A stretch of DNA of 64,000 nt from Impatiens glandulifera (GCF_907164915.1 NC_061867.1:28000308-28064307); one strand, 5' to 3'. Shown: positions 37,772 through 51,559, numbered from the stretch's first letter. The notes: generated by a model not told the origin, from the sequence alone. A program made the numbers and translations.

Positions 37772-39403
37772 TTTTCAATAAATCATGTAGAATATAAAAA
37801 TTAAGAAAATATAATATCTCTTCTAATTATTTTTTACCATAAATAATATAAATTTATAAATATATATTTATAAATATTCTCTCATATAATTCTATATTTA
37901 TAACATTTTATATATAATAAAAAAATGATTGATGGAGTGAATTTGAGTGAAGGGTGTACGTGACGACGCAACCTAATTGGCTGAAAATATAATAATTTCT
38001 CTATTTTCTATCTTTCATATCTCATTTATTTCTCTATATATCATTTTTTAAAATCATATTAAAATTAAACATGTATTCTGGATCTCTATAATTTACAGAT
38101 TAACACCATTTTATAACAAAATAATTTTGTATAAAAACTCATTTTATCGATATCCATAAACTTTTTTTAATCAATTACACCAGTTTATTATCCTATCAAA
38201 ATTCTAAATAAGCCTTCATTTCCCTTTTGTTATTCATTTCTTAATCTTTTTATAATTTATTTGTTTTTTCTTCTTTTTACATAAGAAAAAAATGAAGTGA
38301 AGTGAGTGGGAAGTGAATGAAGTAGAGGTATAAATATCATTTCACTAATATACAAATGCTCAACATGTATGAGTAATAAATGTCAGTTTAATAAAACAAC
38401 ACTGTCATGTCAAATTATAAAATGAAGTCATAAGAAAAATGTGAGAGTAAGATATCGTTAATGATAATCACGAGACGAGATTGTTGCTGACCAAAATGAG
38501 AAGATGTCAATAATGATGAGATGTTTGGTCAAAATACTCAAAATTAAGTCATAAGATTAGAGGCCAAAATTTAATTTTAGTGACATAAAAATGTTAATAT
38601 TGTGATAATATTTTACATATATATTATATTATATTCAAACAATTAATTTTATTTTATTTTTTCAATAAAAAGTATTGATTGAGACTCATAATCACATTTT
38701 AGACAACCTAAATTCTAGATGTATACGATAGAATCTTAAGCGCCCATCTTAATATCGAATTTTTCAACCTTACAAACTAAAAAATAATAACCTATAAAAT
38801 TACATTATGATGTACAATTTATATCATATATAATATATACAGCTACTAAATTTCAATAACATTTAAACAGTAGTGTCTTAAAACAAGCAAACTCCATTAT
38901 CCAAGTTTAATTTATGAATATTTTAAAAAAATTGAACTCCACAAGACTCTACATATTAGTGATACTTAATAATTTTAAATTCACAAAATTTTAATGTGTT
39001 CAATTTTCACTAGAAATATTTGTATAGTATTTGCTTACTTATTTCTCAACATTAAATGGTCGAGCTAAAGAGAATAAATGAGTATTTGTATCAGTTGAAT
39101 GTATAAGCGTTACAAATTTAGTATTCATGTCTTTTAAAGGTGATTGTTACAACTAATTCAATTCAATATTTTCTAGATGGCCCAAGTTGAAAATAAAAAC
39201 CAAAATAATATATAATTAACAATAAAAATAAAAAATAAACATGTCTTCGCACAAAATAGATAAACAAATAAAATCAACTATCAAAAATCAAATAAATTAA
39301 AATTTTTTTCACAAAATAGATTAACAGAACTATATAGATATATAAACTAGAAAAACACACAACTAAATTATAAAATAATTCTAGAAAAAAAATCATATTA
39401 GTT

Positions 39404-40817
39404 TCAATGAATTCCCTTAAGTATTCTCCAAACTTCTGAGTTACGTTTAGCAAATTGATACGGAACCTGTAAAAAATATTATATAAATATTTGGAATAAA
39501 AAAAACAAATAAAAAAATATTTAAAAACTAACCATTCCATCATTATTACGTGTTTGAGTAGAAGCACCCAATTCTAGTAATAATTTTACAATTTTAACTT
39601 TTCCATATAATGCTGCTTCATGTAAAGGCTATACCAAAAAAAAAAAAAATAATAATATAATATAATTTAAATATAAAAGAAAATATTTAATATTAAAAAT
39701 TACCGTATCACCGTATGTATTAACTGCTTGTATCATTTTACTTATACCAGTTGAATTATCGGTCTCAATAATAATATCTAACAATAGTTCAACAATTTTG
39801 ATATTTTCACTAGCTTCTTTATGCATAGGCTATTCAAAACTAAAATTAAATAAATTGAAGGTTAAAAACATTTATTTAATTTAAAAAAATATAATTAATT
39901 TAGAAGATGAATTCAATTACCGTCGAACCATCGCTATCAATTGAGTTTAACATTCTCTTTCTAATATCTCCATCACTAATATTATTGAATATAAATTTAA
40001 CAATATTAAACAAACCAATATCACAAGCAGTATGGAGAGTAATGTCTCCAACTTTATTTTTAGCCTCCAAATTAGCAACCCTTCCAACTAGTAACTGTAT
40101 TATAAATGAATACATTAGCTTTAATATTCATATTAATTTGTTGAATATATTTAATTATTAATTATTAAAACATACCTCAAAAGATTTTCGACTATAACAT
40201 TTACATGCATAGTGAAGAGCAGTTTCTCCATCTATTGAATATTCATCTATATCTCCAGTAAAATTATCTATAACAACAAATAAAGAAATAATAATAACAA
40301 TAAAATTTATTTAAGTTTATTATAAATTAATATCTTAATAAACTTTATTCTCTAAAACTATATATTCTCATATTAATAAACTTTTATATGAAACTAACAA
40401 ATATTCGCTTCAATAAAGAAAAGTATTCAAAATTTCATAAATTTTAAAAAATTTAAAACATATGTATTCAATTAAAATTTTATAGGTTAGAGTTTTCACA
40501 ACTAAAATCCAAAAGAATATATAATAAAAGCATATAAAAAAATTTACAACACACCTAAGGCAATTTGAAGTCCATTAACATCTCGTTTCTTAATTGTTAG
40601 AGCCATATCTTTGAAATGAGGAGCAATATTATTTTCATTAGTCTTCATTGTGTCTTCTTCGTCGCTTATATTGAAATCACTGTCGCTGCTACTGAAAGTC
40701 GCTGCTACTGAAATCACATTCGCTGCTACTGAAATCATCTTCGTGGTAGAAAACGTCATGAATACCATTAATACAAAATTGGATCACATGTTGTTTACTA
40801 TTGGGTATAAGCACCAT
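39404..40817 (-). pseudogene. Six-exon ankyrin-repeat gene, copy 2 (exon 1 frameshift)
   Basis: The best-preserved copy. Exons 2-6 read open: exon 2 at 40267-40176, exon 3 restored relative to copy 1 (Gly present, full 58 codons), and exon 6 continues VPYQFAKRNSEVWRILKGIH to a stop at 39404-39406. Exon 1 from ATG 40817 keeps the acidic Ser-rich start, but a 16-bp tandem duplication near 40690-40705 shifts the frame and gives an early stop. An internal ATG at 40768 opens a frame that rejoins the normal reading frame after the duplication and could give a product with a different N-terminus, so I cannot exclude function. Otherwise the architecture matches copy 1. Confidence 0.7.
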
Positions 40818-40824
40818 AATTCTC

Positions 40825-40935
40825 TCTTTAAATTATAAAAATAGAATATAAACAATGAAAAATAAATTAATAAATAAATATGGTCTATTATGTGGTATTT
40901 ATAAAGTTATAAAACAAACACTATAAAAAAAGATT

Positions 40936-40967
<32 letters not shown>

Positions 40968-41510
40968 TATTCTTTATAAATGCATATATAATATTTCTAA
41001 TATAATAAAAATATTATATTTCACACTATTTCACACCATATTTAAAAAATATTTTTTCTCTTTATTTATTTCTAAAAGTAAATGTTTATATAAATATTCA
41101 CTTTTTTATAATTATATATTTTTAAAATTAAATTATATATATATATATATATATTCTCAATATTTTTAATTATTTATATATTTAAGTATTTGTTTTTTAA
41201 GGTGGGTGTTGATTTAATAGAAATAATGTTTTCAAATTTTATTAATTAGATGTTAACAATTTAATTAAAATTTTATTAATTAGATGTTAACAATTTAATA
41301 GCATCATCTTAGCCTTCACTATAATAAATTTTTTTATATATTTATAAATATTCTCTTTTTATAATTATAATATATATAATATTTCATATATTATAAAAAC
41401 AATTAACCATAACTAGAAAAAAAAATATACTATCTTCTCTCATTTATTTCTCAATATATAATATAAATTTATTTATATATATATATTATCTCCCCTAATT
41501 TATTTCTCAA
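40825..41510. other. AT-rich upstream region of ankyrin copy 2
   Basis: Counterpart of 28562-29204, with (TA)n runs near 40935-40975 and 41128-41152. Relative to copy 1 a short segment around 41250-41290 (TTTTATTAATTAGATGTTAA) is present twice in tandem. Confidence 0.4.
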
Positions 41511-41655
41511 TATAATATGATATAATATAGTATAATATAATATAATATAGTATAATATAATATAACATAATATAATATAACATAATATAATATAATATAA
41601 TATAATATAATATTATATAATATAATATAATATAATATAATATAATATAATATAT
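41511..41655. repeat. TAATA microsatellite in A module 2
   Basis: Pentanucleotide TAATA repeats with sporadic variants (TAGTA, TAACA). It occupies the site of the much longer TAATG/TAATA block of A module 1. Confidence 0.9.
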
Positions 41656-41760
41656 ATTCAAAATATATATATATAAACTATTTTATATTATTATCTAATA
41701 AATCACTTATAATAAAGAAATTTAAGAAAATATAATATCTTCTTACAATATATAATATAA

Positions 41761-41791
<31 letters not shown>

Positions 41792-43501
41792 ATCTCTCAT
41801 TGTATATAATAAAAAATTTAAAATATATTTTATATTCTCATTTCTTTCTCTATATATTATATTTATATATATTTATCACAAAAATTAATAAAAAAATATA
41901 CAAATATATTATCTCCCTCATTTATTTCTAAATATATAATATTTATAATAACAGTTCTAAATTCTTTAAATTTATCATTATCTCTCATATTATTTTTCGT
42001 CAAATTTTCAATAAATAAGGTAGAATAGAAAATTTTAGAAAATATAAAGTATTTTCTAATTGTTTTTTTTGCCATATATATTATAAATTTATAAATATTC
42101 TCTCGTATAATTCTATATTTATAACATTTTATATATATATATTAAAAATTATTGTGGAGTGAATTTGGGAGAAAGGATTACGTGACACAATCTGATTAGT
42201 TAGAAAATTATTTTCTCTAATATTTCTCTTTCCTATCTCATTTATTTCTCAATTTATCATTTTTTTTAAATCATCTTAAAATTAAACATCTATTCTTTAT
42301 CTTTATCATTTTCAAAGTAACACTATTTTATAACAAAATAATTTTTTATAAAAACTCATTTTTTCAACATTCATAAAGTTTTTATCAATTACACCAGTTT
42401 ATTATTCTTTCAAAGTTCTAAATAAACTTTCATTTTCTTTTTATTATTCTTCTTTTAATGTTTCTATAATTTATTTATTTTTCCTCTTTTTAACATAATA
42501 AAAAGAGGATAAAAGAGGAAGAAGTGAAGTAAGTGGGAAAAGAATGAAGTAGAGGTAAAAATATTATTTCACCAATATATAAATGCTCAACAATTAGAAG
42601 ATATTAATATTTATGAGATGTTTAGTACAAAATACTCAAAATTAAGTCAAAAGATTAGAAGTTGAAATTTAATTTAGGTGACATAAAAATGGTAATATTG
42701 TGATAATATTTTACATATATATTATCTTATATTATAACAATTATTTTATTTCATTTTTGCAATAAAATGTCTTGTTTGAGACTCATAATCACATTTTAGA
42801 CAACCAAAATTATAGTTGTACACGATAGAATCTTAAGCACCCAAATTAATACCGAATTTTCAGCCTTTCAAACTAAACAATAATAACCTATAAAATTTAC
42901 ATTATGATATATAATTTATATCATATATAATCTATATAGTTACTAAATTCCAATAACATTTAATAATAGTGTCTTAAAACACGCATACTCCATTATCCAT
43001 GTTTAATTTATAAACATTTTAGAAAAATTAAACTCCACACGACTTTATATATTAGTGATACTTAATGATTTTAAATTTATAAAATTTTAATTTGTTAAAT
43101 TTTCACTAGAAATATTTATATAGCATTTGCTTACTTATTTCTCAACATAAAATAGACGACGCTAAAGAGAATAAATGATTATTTGTATCAGTTGAATGTA
43201 TAAGCGTTGAAAATTTAGTATTCATGTCTTTTAGATGTGGTTGTTACAACTAATTAAATTCAATTTTTGTATAGATGACCCAAGTCAAAATAAAATCCCA
43301 AATAATATATAATTAACTATAAAAATAAAAAATAAATATGTCTTCTCACAAAATAGATAAACAAATAAATTGAAATATCAAAAATATAATATATTAAGAA
43401 TTTTCTTCCAAAACAGATTAACAAAACTATATTGATATATAAACGAGAAAAACACACAATTAAATTATAAAATAATTCTAGAAAAAGAAGCTATAATAGT
43501 T

Positions 43502-44811
43502 TCAATGAATTCCCTTTATTATTCTCCAAACTTCTAAATTACGTTTAGCAAATTGATACGGAACCTATAAAAAATATTATATAAATATTTGAAATAAAAA
43601 ACAAATAAAAAAATATTTAAAAACTAACTAGTCCATTATTGTTACGTGTTTAAATAGAAGCACCCTACAATTTTAACTTTTCCATATAATGCTAGATGCT
43701 TCATGTAAAGGCAATACAAAAAATTAAAAAATTATTGAAATATAATTTAAATATAAAAGAAAATATTTAATATTAAAAATTACCGTATGACCGTATGTAT
43801 TAACTGCTTGTATCATTTTACTTATGTCAGCCGAATTAACAGTTTCAATAACAATATCTAACAATAGTTTAACAATTTTAATATTTTTACTAGCTGCTTT
43901 ATGCATAGGCTATAAAAAAAAAAAAAAATTGACGGTTAAAAATATTTTTTTAATTTAAAAAAAATATAATTAATTTTGAAGATGAATTCCCATCGATATC
44001 AATTGAGTTTAACATTCTCTTTCTAATATCTCCATCACTAATATTATTGAATATAAATTCAATAATATTAAATAAACCATTATCACAAACAATATAGAGA
44101 GGAATGTCTCCATCTTTATTTTTAGCCTCCATATTAGCACCCCTTCCAACTAATAACTATATTATAAATGAATACATTAGCTTCAATATTGATATTAATT
44201 TGTTGAATATATTTAATTATTAATTATTAAAAACTTATCTCAAAAGATTTTTTACAATAATATTTACATGTATAGTGAAGAATAGTTTCTCCATCTATTG
44301 AATATTCGTCTATATTTCCTGTAAAATTATCTATAACAACAAATAAAGATAATAATAATAACAATAAAATTTATTTAAATTTATTATAAAATTTATTTCT
44401 TAATAAACTTTTACATAAAAATAACAAGTATTCAATTCAATAAAAAAAAGTATTTAAAATTTCATAGATTTATAAAAAAATATGTATTCAATTAAACTTT
44501 TATAGGTTAGAGTTTTCACAACTGAAATCCAAAAGAAAAGCATATAAATTTTTTTATATGCTACTTATAGTAATTTAAAGTCCATTAACATCTCGTTTTT
44601 CATGGCTAGAGACATATCTTTGTAATGAGGAGAAATATTATTTTCAATAATATTCATTGTGTCTTTTTCGTCGCTTATATTGAAATACTGTTGCTTCTAT
44701 TGAAATCATCTTCGCTACTACTGAAATCATCTTCGCTGTAGAAAACGTCATGAATAACATTAATAACTGATTGGATCACATGTTGTTTACTTTTTTGAGT
44801 ATAAACACTAT
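43502..44811 (-). pseudogene. Six-exon ankyrin-repeat gene, copy 3 (degenerate)
   Basis: All exons can be traced, but the start codon position is ATA, the exon 3 donor site is deleted, and exon 5 lacks about 17 bp and so is out of frame. Exon 4 (MHKAASKNIKIVKLLLD) and the final exon (VPYQFAKRNLEVWRIIKGIH) are still open. It is the most diverged of the three copies. Confidence 0.75.
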
Positions 44812-44815
44812 TATT

Positions 44816-45287
44816 CTATCTTAAAATTATAAAAGTAAAATATAAACAATGAAAAAAATAAATAATATAGGTCTATTTGTTTGGTATTTATAAAGTTATA
44901 AAACTAAATCTAGATATAAAAAAGATTTATATATATATATATTTATTCTTTATAATTGTATATATAATATTTCTTATATAATAAAAGTAGTATATTTCTC
45001 CCCGTATTTAAAAAATATTTTCTCCTTATTTATTTCTAAAATTAAATGTTTATATAAATATTCACTTTTTTTATAATTATATATTTTTAAAATTCAATAT
45101 AATAAATATATATATATATATATATATTCTCAATATTTTTATTTAATTATATATATAACTATTTGTTTTTTAAAATGAGTGTTGATTTAATATAAATAAT
45201 GTTTTAAAATTTTATTAATTAGGTGTATATTAACAATTTTAATAACATCATCTTCATCTTCACTGTAATATATTTTTTTATATATTT
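44816..45287. other. AT-rich remainder of A module 3, left of insertion
   Basis: AT-rich with a (TA)n run near 45105-45126. No gene seen. It ends where the copia LTR begins. Confidence 0.45.
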
Positions 45288-47005
45288 TGTTAGGATCGAG
45301 ATCAACAATAGAGATGGGGTTTGGCTATTATTGAATGCTTACGCACTCTTCATTTGATATTAATTATATTAGAAGTTAATATCAGTTTCTATTCTTCGCA
45401 AGTTGTCATAAACTTTTTAATCGAGTTCAAGTGCGGAAATGTTTATTTCCACTTCAAGTAACACAACAAAATTATAATGATGCAATGAAAAAGAACACAT
45501 GACAAAGAAGATGTATATGGATATTCGGAGTAGAAGCTCTTACGTCACCCCTTCTCAACCTTGAGAAGGATATTCACTAGAAGATTTGGTTGAATACAAC
45601 ACTTGTACAAAACCCAATCGAACAACCATGACTTAGATATTCTCTGTTTTTGAACTCCTAACACACACTGTTATTGAACCAAAACAAATTATGTCAACTT
45701 ACAATGCTAACCACTCACACATAATAGGTAGTATGTAATATAATGTAAACACTTAGTACATAGAGAGCTTTTTGAATATGAGAGCTTGAAAGATTGTAAT
45801 TAGCACTTAAGATTCCTTTTTGGGCGCTTAGAACTTGAAAACTCTCTTGTATATGTAACAATATATAAAGTTGTAATTCCGCTTCTCTTTTTGTAGGCAA
45901 AGATATCAACGGATATATTTTTTTTTCAACGGTTATATTTGCTATAGAGAATACAAGTTATATTTTGGTTGGCTGAACTCTATTTTAGTACATTGGAGAA
46001 GATCCTCATTTGATCTTGTCTATACTTCTATGATAGTATGCCAAAATCACATTAATGGAATTATGATGTACGAGGAAAATACAACTCAGAGTATTTGTCT
46101 TTTGGTGATTTGCAGTCTATACTAGGTTGATAGAGGAGTGCTGCTGAGACATATTGCCAAGAGGTCTTCATCAGACTTGCCCTAAAAATGAAACTGATAA
46201 TGAAGACACATAAAGCTAACCTCTAATAATACTGGAAGCGTCCTAATGTAGTAGATGATAAAAAATATTGGACGCGCTCCATCTTGATGTAATATTGAAA
46301 ATATAAATAACTAGAGGCGCTATGTAAAAAATACTGGAAGCGAGAACCGGGTGCTTCTGTATAAAATACCGGAAGCGAGAACCGGACGCTTCTATATAAA
46401 ATACCGGAAGCGAGAAACGTGCGTTTCTGTATAAAATACAGGAAGCGAGAACCGGATAACAAATAACCGAACTTCACAAATTACCGGACGTGTATTAGCA
46501 AACTATCGGAAGAAATAATCGGACGCGTCTTATTATATAAAACAAATTATATAATACCTGACGCATCTCATCTTGAGATAAAACCGGAGGCGTGCAGCAT
46601 ATAATACCGAAGTATAAACTGCTGGCGGCGCTCACAAAATACCGGACGCGTGTTCCTCCTTTACATAATACTGATATTTATAAAATCGAACGCGCTCCAT
46701 TTTTACATAATACCGAAGTTTAAAAGTTGGCGGCGCTTCTTTATAAACTACCGAATTATAAAACTAAAGTTGCAATTTGCCGGATATTCCTTGTCATAAA
46801 ACTGATCATAAGGCCGAACATTTTTTCTTTTCCAGGTTTTTTTAATCTGCACAAGATTAGATAAACACAATTCAGTTTTTATTTACTAATAATTGATTGA
46901 ACATTTTATCTTAACAATTTCCCTCTTTTTGATTATTTAAGCTAAATATTCAAAATATGGTAATTTTATAATTATCCTAAGTTAATTGTCTTATTTAATC
47001 TAACA
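45288..47005 (-). repeat. 3' LTR of the Sirevirus-like copia element
   Basis: On the plus strand it starts TGTTAGGATC and ends AATCTAACA, giving the terminal inverted repeat TGTTAG/CTAACA. Length 1718 bp. The segment 46296-47005 matches 53504-54137. It contains four tandem 35-bp units with ends at 46336, 46371, 46406 and 46441, each with GAAGCG and CGCTTC in inverted order around ACCGGA, and further ACCGGACGCG-type strings to about 46760. GC-rich palindromes in LTRs are described for Sireviruses. Confidence 0.75.
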
Positions 47006-47024
47006 ATTTCTCCCTCTTTGATTG
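47006..47024 (-). promoter_or_regulatory. Polypurine tract of the Sirevirus-like element
   Basis: On the minus strand the sequence just before the LTR reads CAATCAAAGAGGGAGAAAT, then TGTTAG. A purine run directly before TG is where plus-strand DNA synthesis starts in LTR retrotransposons. A second similar tract (AAAAAGAGGGAAAT, then TGTTAAG) lies inside the LTR at 46917-46932. Confidence 0.6.
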
Positions 47025-47255
47025 TTTAGAATAAATTATCAAAGCCATTGATCTATTTCTTAGTAATTTCTCCATTTTTCATAGTTTTATCCTAAAATTA
47101 TCAAAACCTATATTTTATCAAAAACAATATTTAATATGCATCATTTAACTTTTCTATTTGATAAATAAAATGAGGAATTCCGTTAGTTAAAAATTAGATG
47201 TTCAACATATATAATTTAAGAAGTTCATAAAAAAATAAAGACGTACATAGACTTT

Positions 47256-50200
47256 TTAGTGTACCTCCTTTGAAGTTCTCTTTTCAATATCCCATCTCAG
47301 TTCGTCCATGAAACTGCTATTGGTTGAACCGCAAGTCTTACGTCCACGACCCTTTCCACTTGTCTCTCGTGCGACCGGACGTTCAGGAGAAGGAGGAAAC
47401 TTGAAGGGATTTTGATTTGATCTTCCGCTTGGAAGATGGATAGTAGGAGCAGAGCTAACAACAAATCCATCATCCCGACAAAGCCTCTTGTTTGAATGGG
47501 AGCTGCGAGGAACGGGAATAGAAATATCTAGTTTTCTGGACATTTATTCAATAGTAAGGTTGTCCTCTCTAGCTTCCTTATCTCGTTTAGCAGCTTTAGA
47601 GGATGCATTTTCTTCGTCCTGAAAGCGCTGAGCAACCACCTCATGTTCTCTTAGTCTTTCAGCATCGGCCGCATTTTGGGATTTAGCCATTTCCAGAATT
47701 TTGTATGAAAGGACTTCAATGGAATATTTGGTTTCGCCATGAAGAGAAAAAGTTTTGTTGAAGAATGGTTTCACCTGTTTGAGCTCTTTCGTAGTTTATT
47801 AAACTCTTGTTTGTTCTCTTTCGAGGAGGACGCTTGATTTTCTTCCAGTCGTTCCAGACGAGAGCTCAAGGATTTAAAGACCTCTTTCCATGGAGCCAAA
47901 GCATCCATTACAAGCTTTTTGACATCTACTCGTCTTGGAGTTTCATCCTCGAAGTTTGATAGATGAGAACCGAGAGGAGCAGATCGGATAGGTATAGCGC
48001 GTCGGGAACTTACCTAAATGGATAGCTTCGGTTCTATTTCAGCTCGCTGACCGATCGGTTCTGAAATGGGTTGAGTCGGGGTTGGTTGCTTGAGGTTCTA
48101 GTCTTCAGCCTAATTCGAATGAGGAACATCATTACCGGTCGGTTCAGGATTTTCAATAAGATGAGAGGAGGAATGTCCCGTGTTGACTGCGATCGAAGGA
48201 TTCGAGTGAGCTTCATCTTGCCCATCTTTATCTTCATCACTTTCAGACGCTGAACAAAGAAGACCCGAATCAGTTTTGTCAACGGAGGTTATTTCAAAGC
48301 GTTTTTCAATACGCTCCCAATCATGCCTTAGGATACATTGGGCCTCCTTAGCGCACGGTCCCCTCAATTCATAGTGTTGGGACATATCATCTTCGACTTC
48401 GAGAGACTTCTCTTGAACTTCCAGATGATCCTCCTCTTCGAGCAACTACTCGGATCTTATCGTTTGAGTCCGGCCTTGGGAGAACGTCATATCTTCAACA
48501 AAATCCAACGACTCTTCCTCCTTATGATAGTTCAAGTCGGTTCGAGGAAGAGGAATACCTGAGTCTTCTGAGGTTTCACCCCCTCCACATACCAAAGAGT
48601 AGTGGAAATATGCTCCTCCAGCAGCCCATTTAAGTGGTTGATTACTTATGCATCTGCCATTGCAGTTACTGCAGTCGGATTGAAGTTCAGCTGGCATGCT
48701 TTGTAAAATGGAAAGATGGCTCAGCCTTTTGCATAGGCCTCCACGAACTCACTTCGTTAGAGAGCCTCAAGGACAGACTTCGTTTTAGTAATGGAGAAGA
48801 TCATCTCCTCCAGGTCTAATAGTTTCGACCATTTTTCACCATCCGCCACACCTAGAAGTGCCTCACCGAAGCCTATTTCCAATTTGATGTTCACCCAAGT
48901 ATTAAATACATCGATCTTTAATTTGGCGTTAGCCTTATCTTGTTCGAGAATCAATTTAATAGTTGTATGAGACTCTAGGGTGACATCCAAGGACGATTCA
49001 GGGGTTGGAGAAGCGGGATCATTACCTGGCCCAACAACTACAGTCTTCTTTGGTGCTTGAATCGGTTCTATGAATTCAAGCTTCCTTGAAGTTCTCATTT
49101 CAGCGATGAATGAGAATCCTAGTGGGAGTGATTCGACCTAAAAACTGGCATTATTGTTTGGAGCAAGCATGGTGTGCAGAATTCCATAGGGAAAAGATGG
49201 AACAGGAATAAAGTTATCATTCGCGGTTTCTACCGCTACCTCATTGCAACAGAGGAGGGGACCATGACTGTGGTAGAGGCCTCCTTTTGAACAGTGGGAG
49301 CATTGTTGGTTTGACCGATAGTTGCGAATTTCGGCTGGCCAGTTTTCAGAATATCGGACCGATCGATTTCAGCAACAAGTAATTGGTCGGTTTGAGAGCC
49401 AACATTTATCCGGTCGGTTTGAGACATCTAACCGATCGGTGTCCCAACCGGTTCTTACGAAGGTGCTACTTTTTTCCCTTGAGCTGGAGATGCTACCGAC
49501 ACAGATGCAATAATAAAATAAGGGGGAAGAAGGGATGTTTACCTCGAACCAAGTTTTCTTCTTTGTGGAGTTTATCTCCCCAGTTTCATCATGCCTATTC
49601 TTGCTGGTAGAGCTGGAAGTCGATTCGAGCATAGAGGGATTAGCTTCTTTGGCAGAAGTTACTAGGCTAGAAGTGTTTGCTTGTTTAGGGCCGATAGTAG
49701 ACTTGCTAGTCGATTTCGCACTATAGTCTTTCCTCCACTAGATTGCATTCCTGAAGCCTCGGAGTTAGACTCCTTGGTTTTATTGGTTCTGGTAATGTAT
49801 CTTCTAATAGTAATAGTAGACATGATCTTGTTTGGGTTCAGAGAATTACCTGGACCGGTAGGCACATACAGGTGCCTAAGATCCATCATATCTGGACTGA
49901 AAAGCCTAGGCTTCTTTTGGTGTGGGGAGATACCATGTCACATAGAGTGTTGAATAAAACGGAATCCCAGTTAATAGTATCACCCCTAATAATGGCGGAC
50001 ATCATTTCAAACTTAGGTAAAGTAATGGAGTTGAAAGCTCCTCCTCTTCCCTGTAGTGCCTTAGCAACAATATCACACAAGATGCGATACTCGCATTTTA
50101 GTTCATTCTTCTTTCCACTGCAACTTATTGGGACGTCGATGTTGGAAAGAATCTCTTGCATATGAGATATTATAGTAGGAGAATACGCCATGGAAAAATC

Positions 50201-50485
50201 TATGCCTTTTGTTGGTAGCCCTAAAACTTTGGCGAGCAGCTCTTTTGAAATAGTGAACTCCGTGATGTTCACCGTGGCACATATTAGGTTGTCAATGATC
50301 TTTGTTGATTTAAAGAAAGTTTTGACTACATCATCGTAGCTTATGAGTGGGCCTCTTAGGGACTTTCTGAGGTCGGAAGCCTCAATATGCCGGAACACAC
50401 TCACCATCTCCGGTGTACCTGATTCATATATAGATTCGAAATCTACATGCATAATATTATTAGAAAATGCATTATCCTTAGCCAT
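47256..50485 (-). pseudogene. Extra 3' ORF of the copia element, copy b (decayed)
   Basis: The open part 50485-49886 starts MAKDNAFSNN and gives 199 residues with no domain I can name. Homology-like continuation then runs in shifted frames through 49889-49662 (LYVPTGPGNSLNPNKI), 49098-48757, 48445-48110 and 47774-47256, ending in a basic Ser/Arg-rich tail. Its first 200 residues match copy a next to it (FRHIEASDLRKSL against FRSLENSGLRKFL; INWDSVLFNTL against INWSKIIFDNL). From memory it resembles uncharacterised proteins frequent in Lamiales genomes. Its place between RNase H and the 3' LTR is that of the so-called env-like ORF of Sireviruses, but I see no signal peptide or clear membrane segment. 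Stops and frameshifts make it a pseudogene. Confidence 0.6.
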
Positions 50486-50802
50486 ATTGGTAATTTTAGA
50501 AGAGTAGACGAAGATGAAAAGTTTTAGAGAGAAGGCAGAGCGTAAGATGAATTTAGGGTTTGCAGAAGACGTGAACCCAAAATTTCGGCATTGACTTAGG
50601 TTATATGACAGGCTGTTTTTTTTAAATCGAGATAAGAGGAAACTGAACCGTCATTTTACTTGGCGCGTGTACCCATATGCTATTATAATAGGCTAAAAAA
50701 GCGCCATTTTGAAAAAGCAAAGTACTTTCCCAAGAAATTTAATTATGTTTTAAATTAAATCACGATTGTCCATATTTGATAATTTTTAACAAAAGACTGG
50801 AT

Positions 50803-51546
50803 CTAGTGACTTGAGGACCTTAAATACATTTCTCTCTTAGCCTTCGTTGTTTCTATCTTATCGATGTAGCTATAGATTTTGTCTTTGATCAAGACATGGG
50901 ACGATTTGGGACTAGTTCCTGGTCCAATATAGACATCGATATCGAAGAAGAAAAAGACAAGTTGAGAGACATATCCAGCCATAATTTTTGGAGAACATAT
51001 CATCCTCTTCAGGTTGTCGAATATGATCTTCGACCAGTTGATTGGAATGCCTGTGGTTATGGCAACCATCATCTCGAAAACCTTCTTGGAATATATGTGT
51101 GTGGAGTCTTTTGCCAGAATAGATTTGTTGATGATGTCATTTAGAAGAGGGAATTATATCTTTAGAGAGGATTTAACTCCATGAGTCTCAACACGAGTGG
51201 AAGAGTTTGAAAAGAGGAGTGACATTTCATAGATGATGTCATTTAGGAAAGGAGAGAAATCAGAGAACCCTTCCGAAGGAAGGTCTTAAGTACGGGCAAA
51301 ATCTTCTTCGGAAAAGAATAATTCTTTTCCATCTATCTTTGATATGATAATTGATTCATCAATTACCCTTGTGTTTTTGAAGAATTCAAAAATGATATCT
51401 TCGCGAATCACCTGTGAACCTTCGAGGAATTTTCTCAAACCTGAGTTTTCCAAAGATCTGAAAATTGAAGTGATTTCCTCATCTCTAATGGATAATATAG
51501 AGTCGAAATTTATGATCAATGTATTACGGGCAAAGGCTGGATCCAT
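50803..51546 (-). pseudogene. Extra 3' ORF of the copia element, copy a (decayed, C-terminal part lost)
   Basis: The start MDPAFARNTL at 51546 is followed by open sequence to 51286, then after an in-frame stop similar sequence continues to 50803 (FPLLNDIINKS, then MMVAITTGIPINWSKIIF). It corresponds to the first 240 or so residues of copy b: FFKNTRVID against FFKSTKIID, and DVYIGPGTSP against LYVPTGPGNSL. Two related ORFs in tandem within one element suggest duplication or recombination between elements. Function unknown. Confidence 0.6.
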
Positions 51547-51559
51547 TTCTTTTGATCTT

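Larger units (their letters stand above)
37772..42004. repeat. A module, copy 2
   Basis: This begins at TTTTCAATAAAT and ends at GTCAAA before the next TTTTCAATAAAT. It has the same content as A module 1: shared head, ankyrin gene (39404-40817), AT-rich upstream region and a TAATA microsatellite (41511-41655). Confidence 0.85.

Noticed and set aside
45715..46477. ORFs in the LTR (for example with repeated FLYFIQK-like segments)
   Set aside because: They follow the 35-bp LTR repeat and lie in a terminal repeat.
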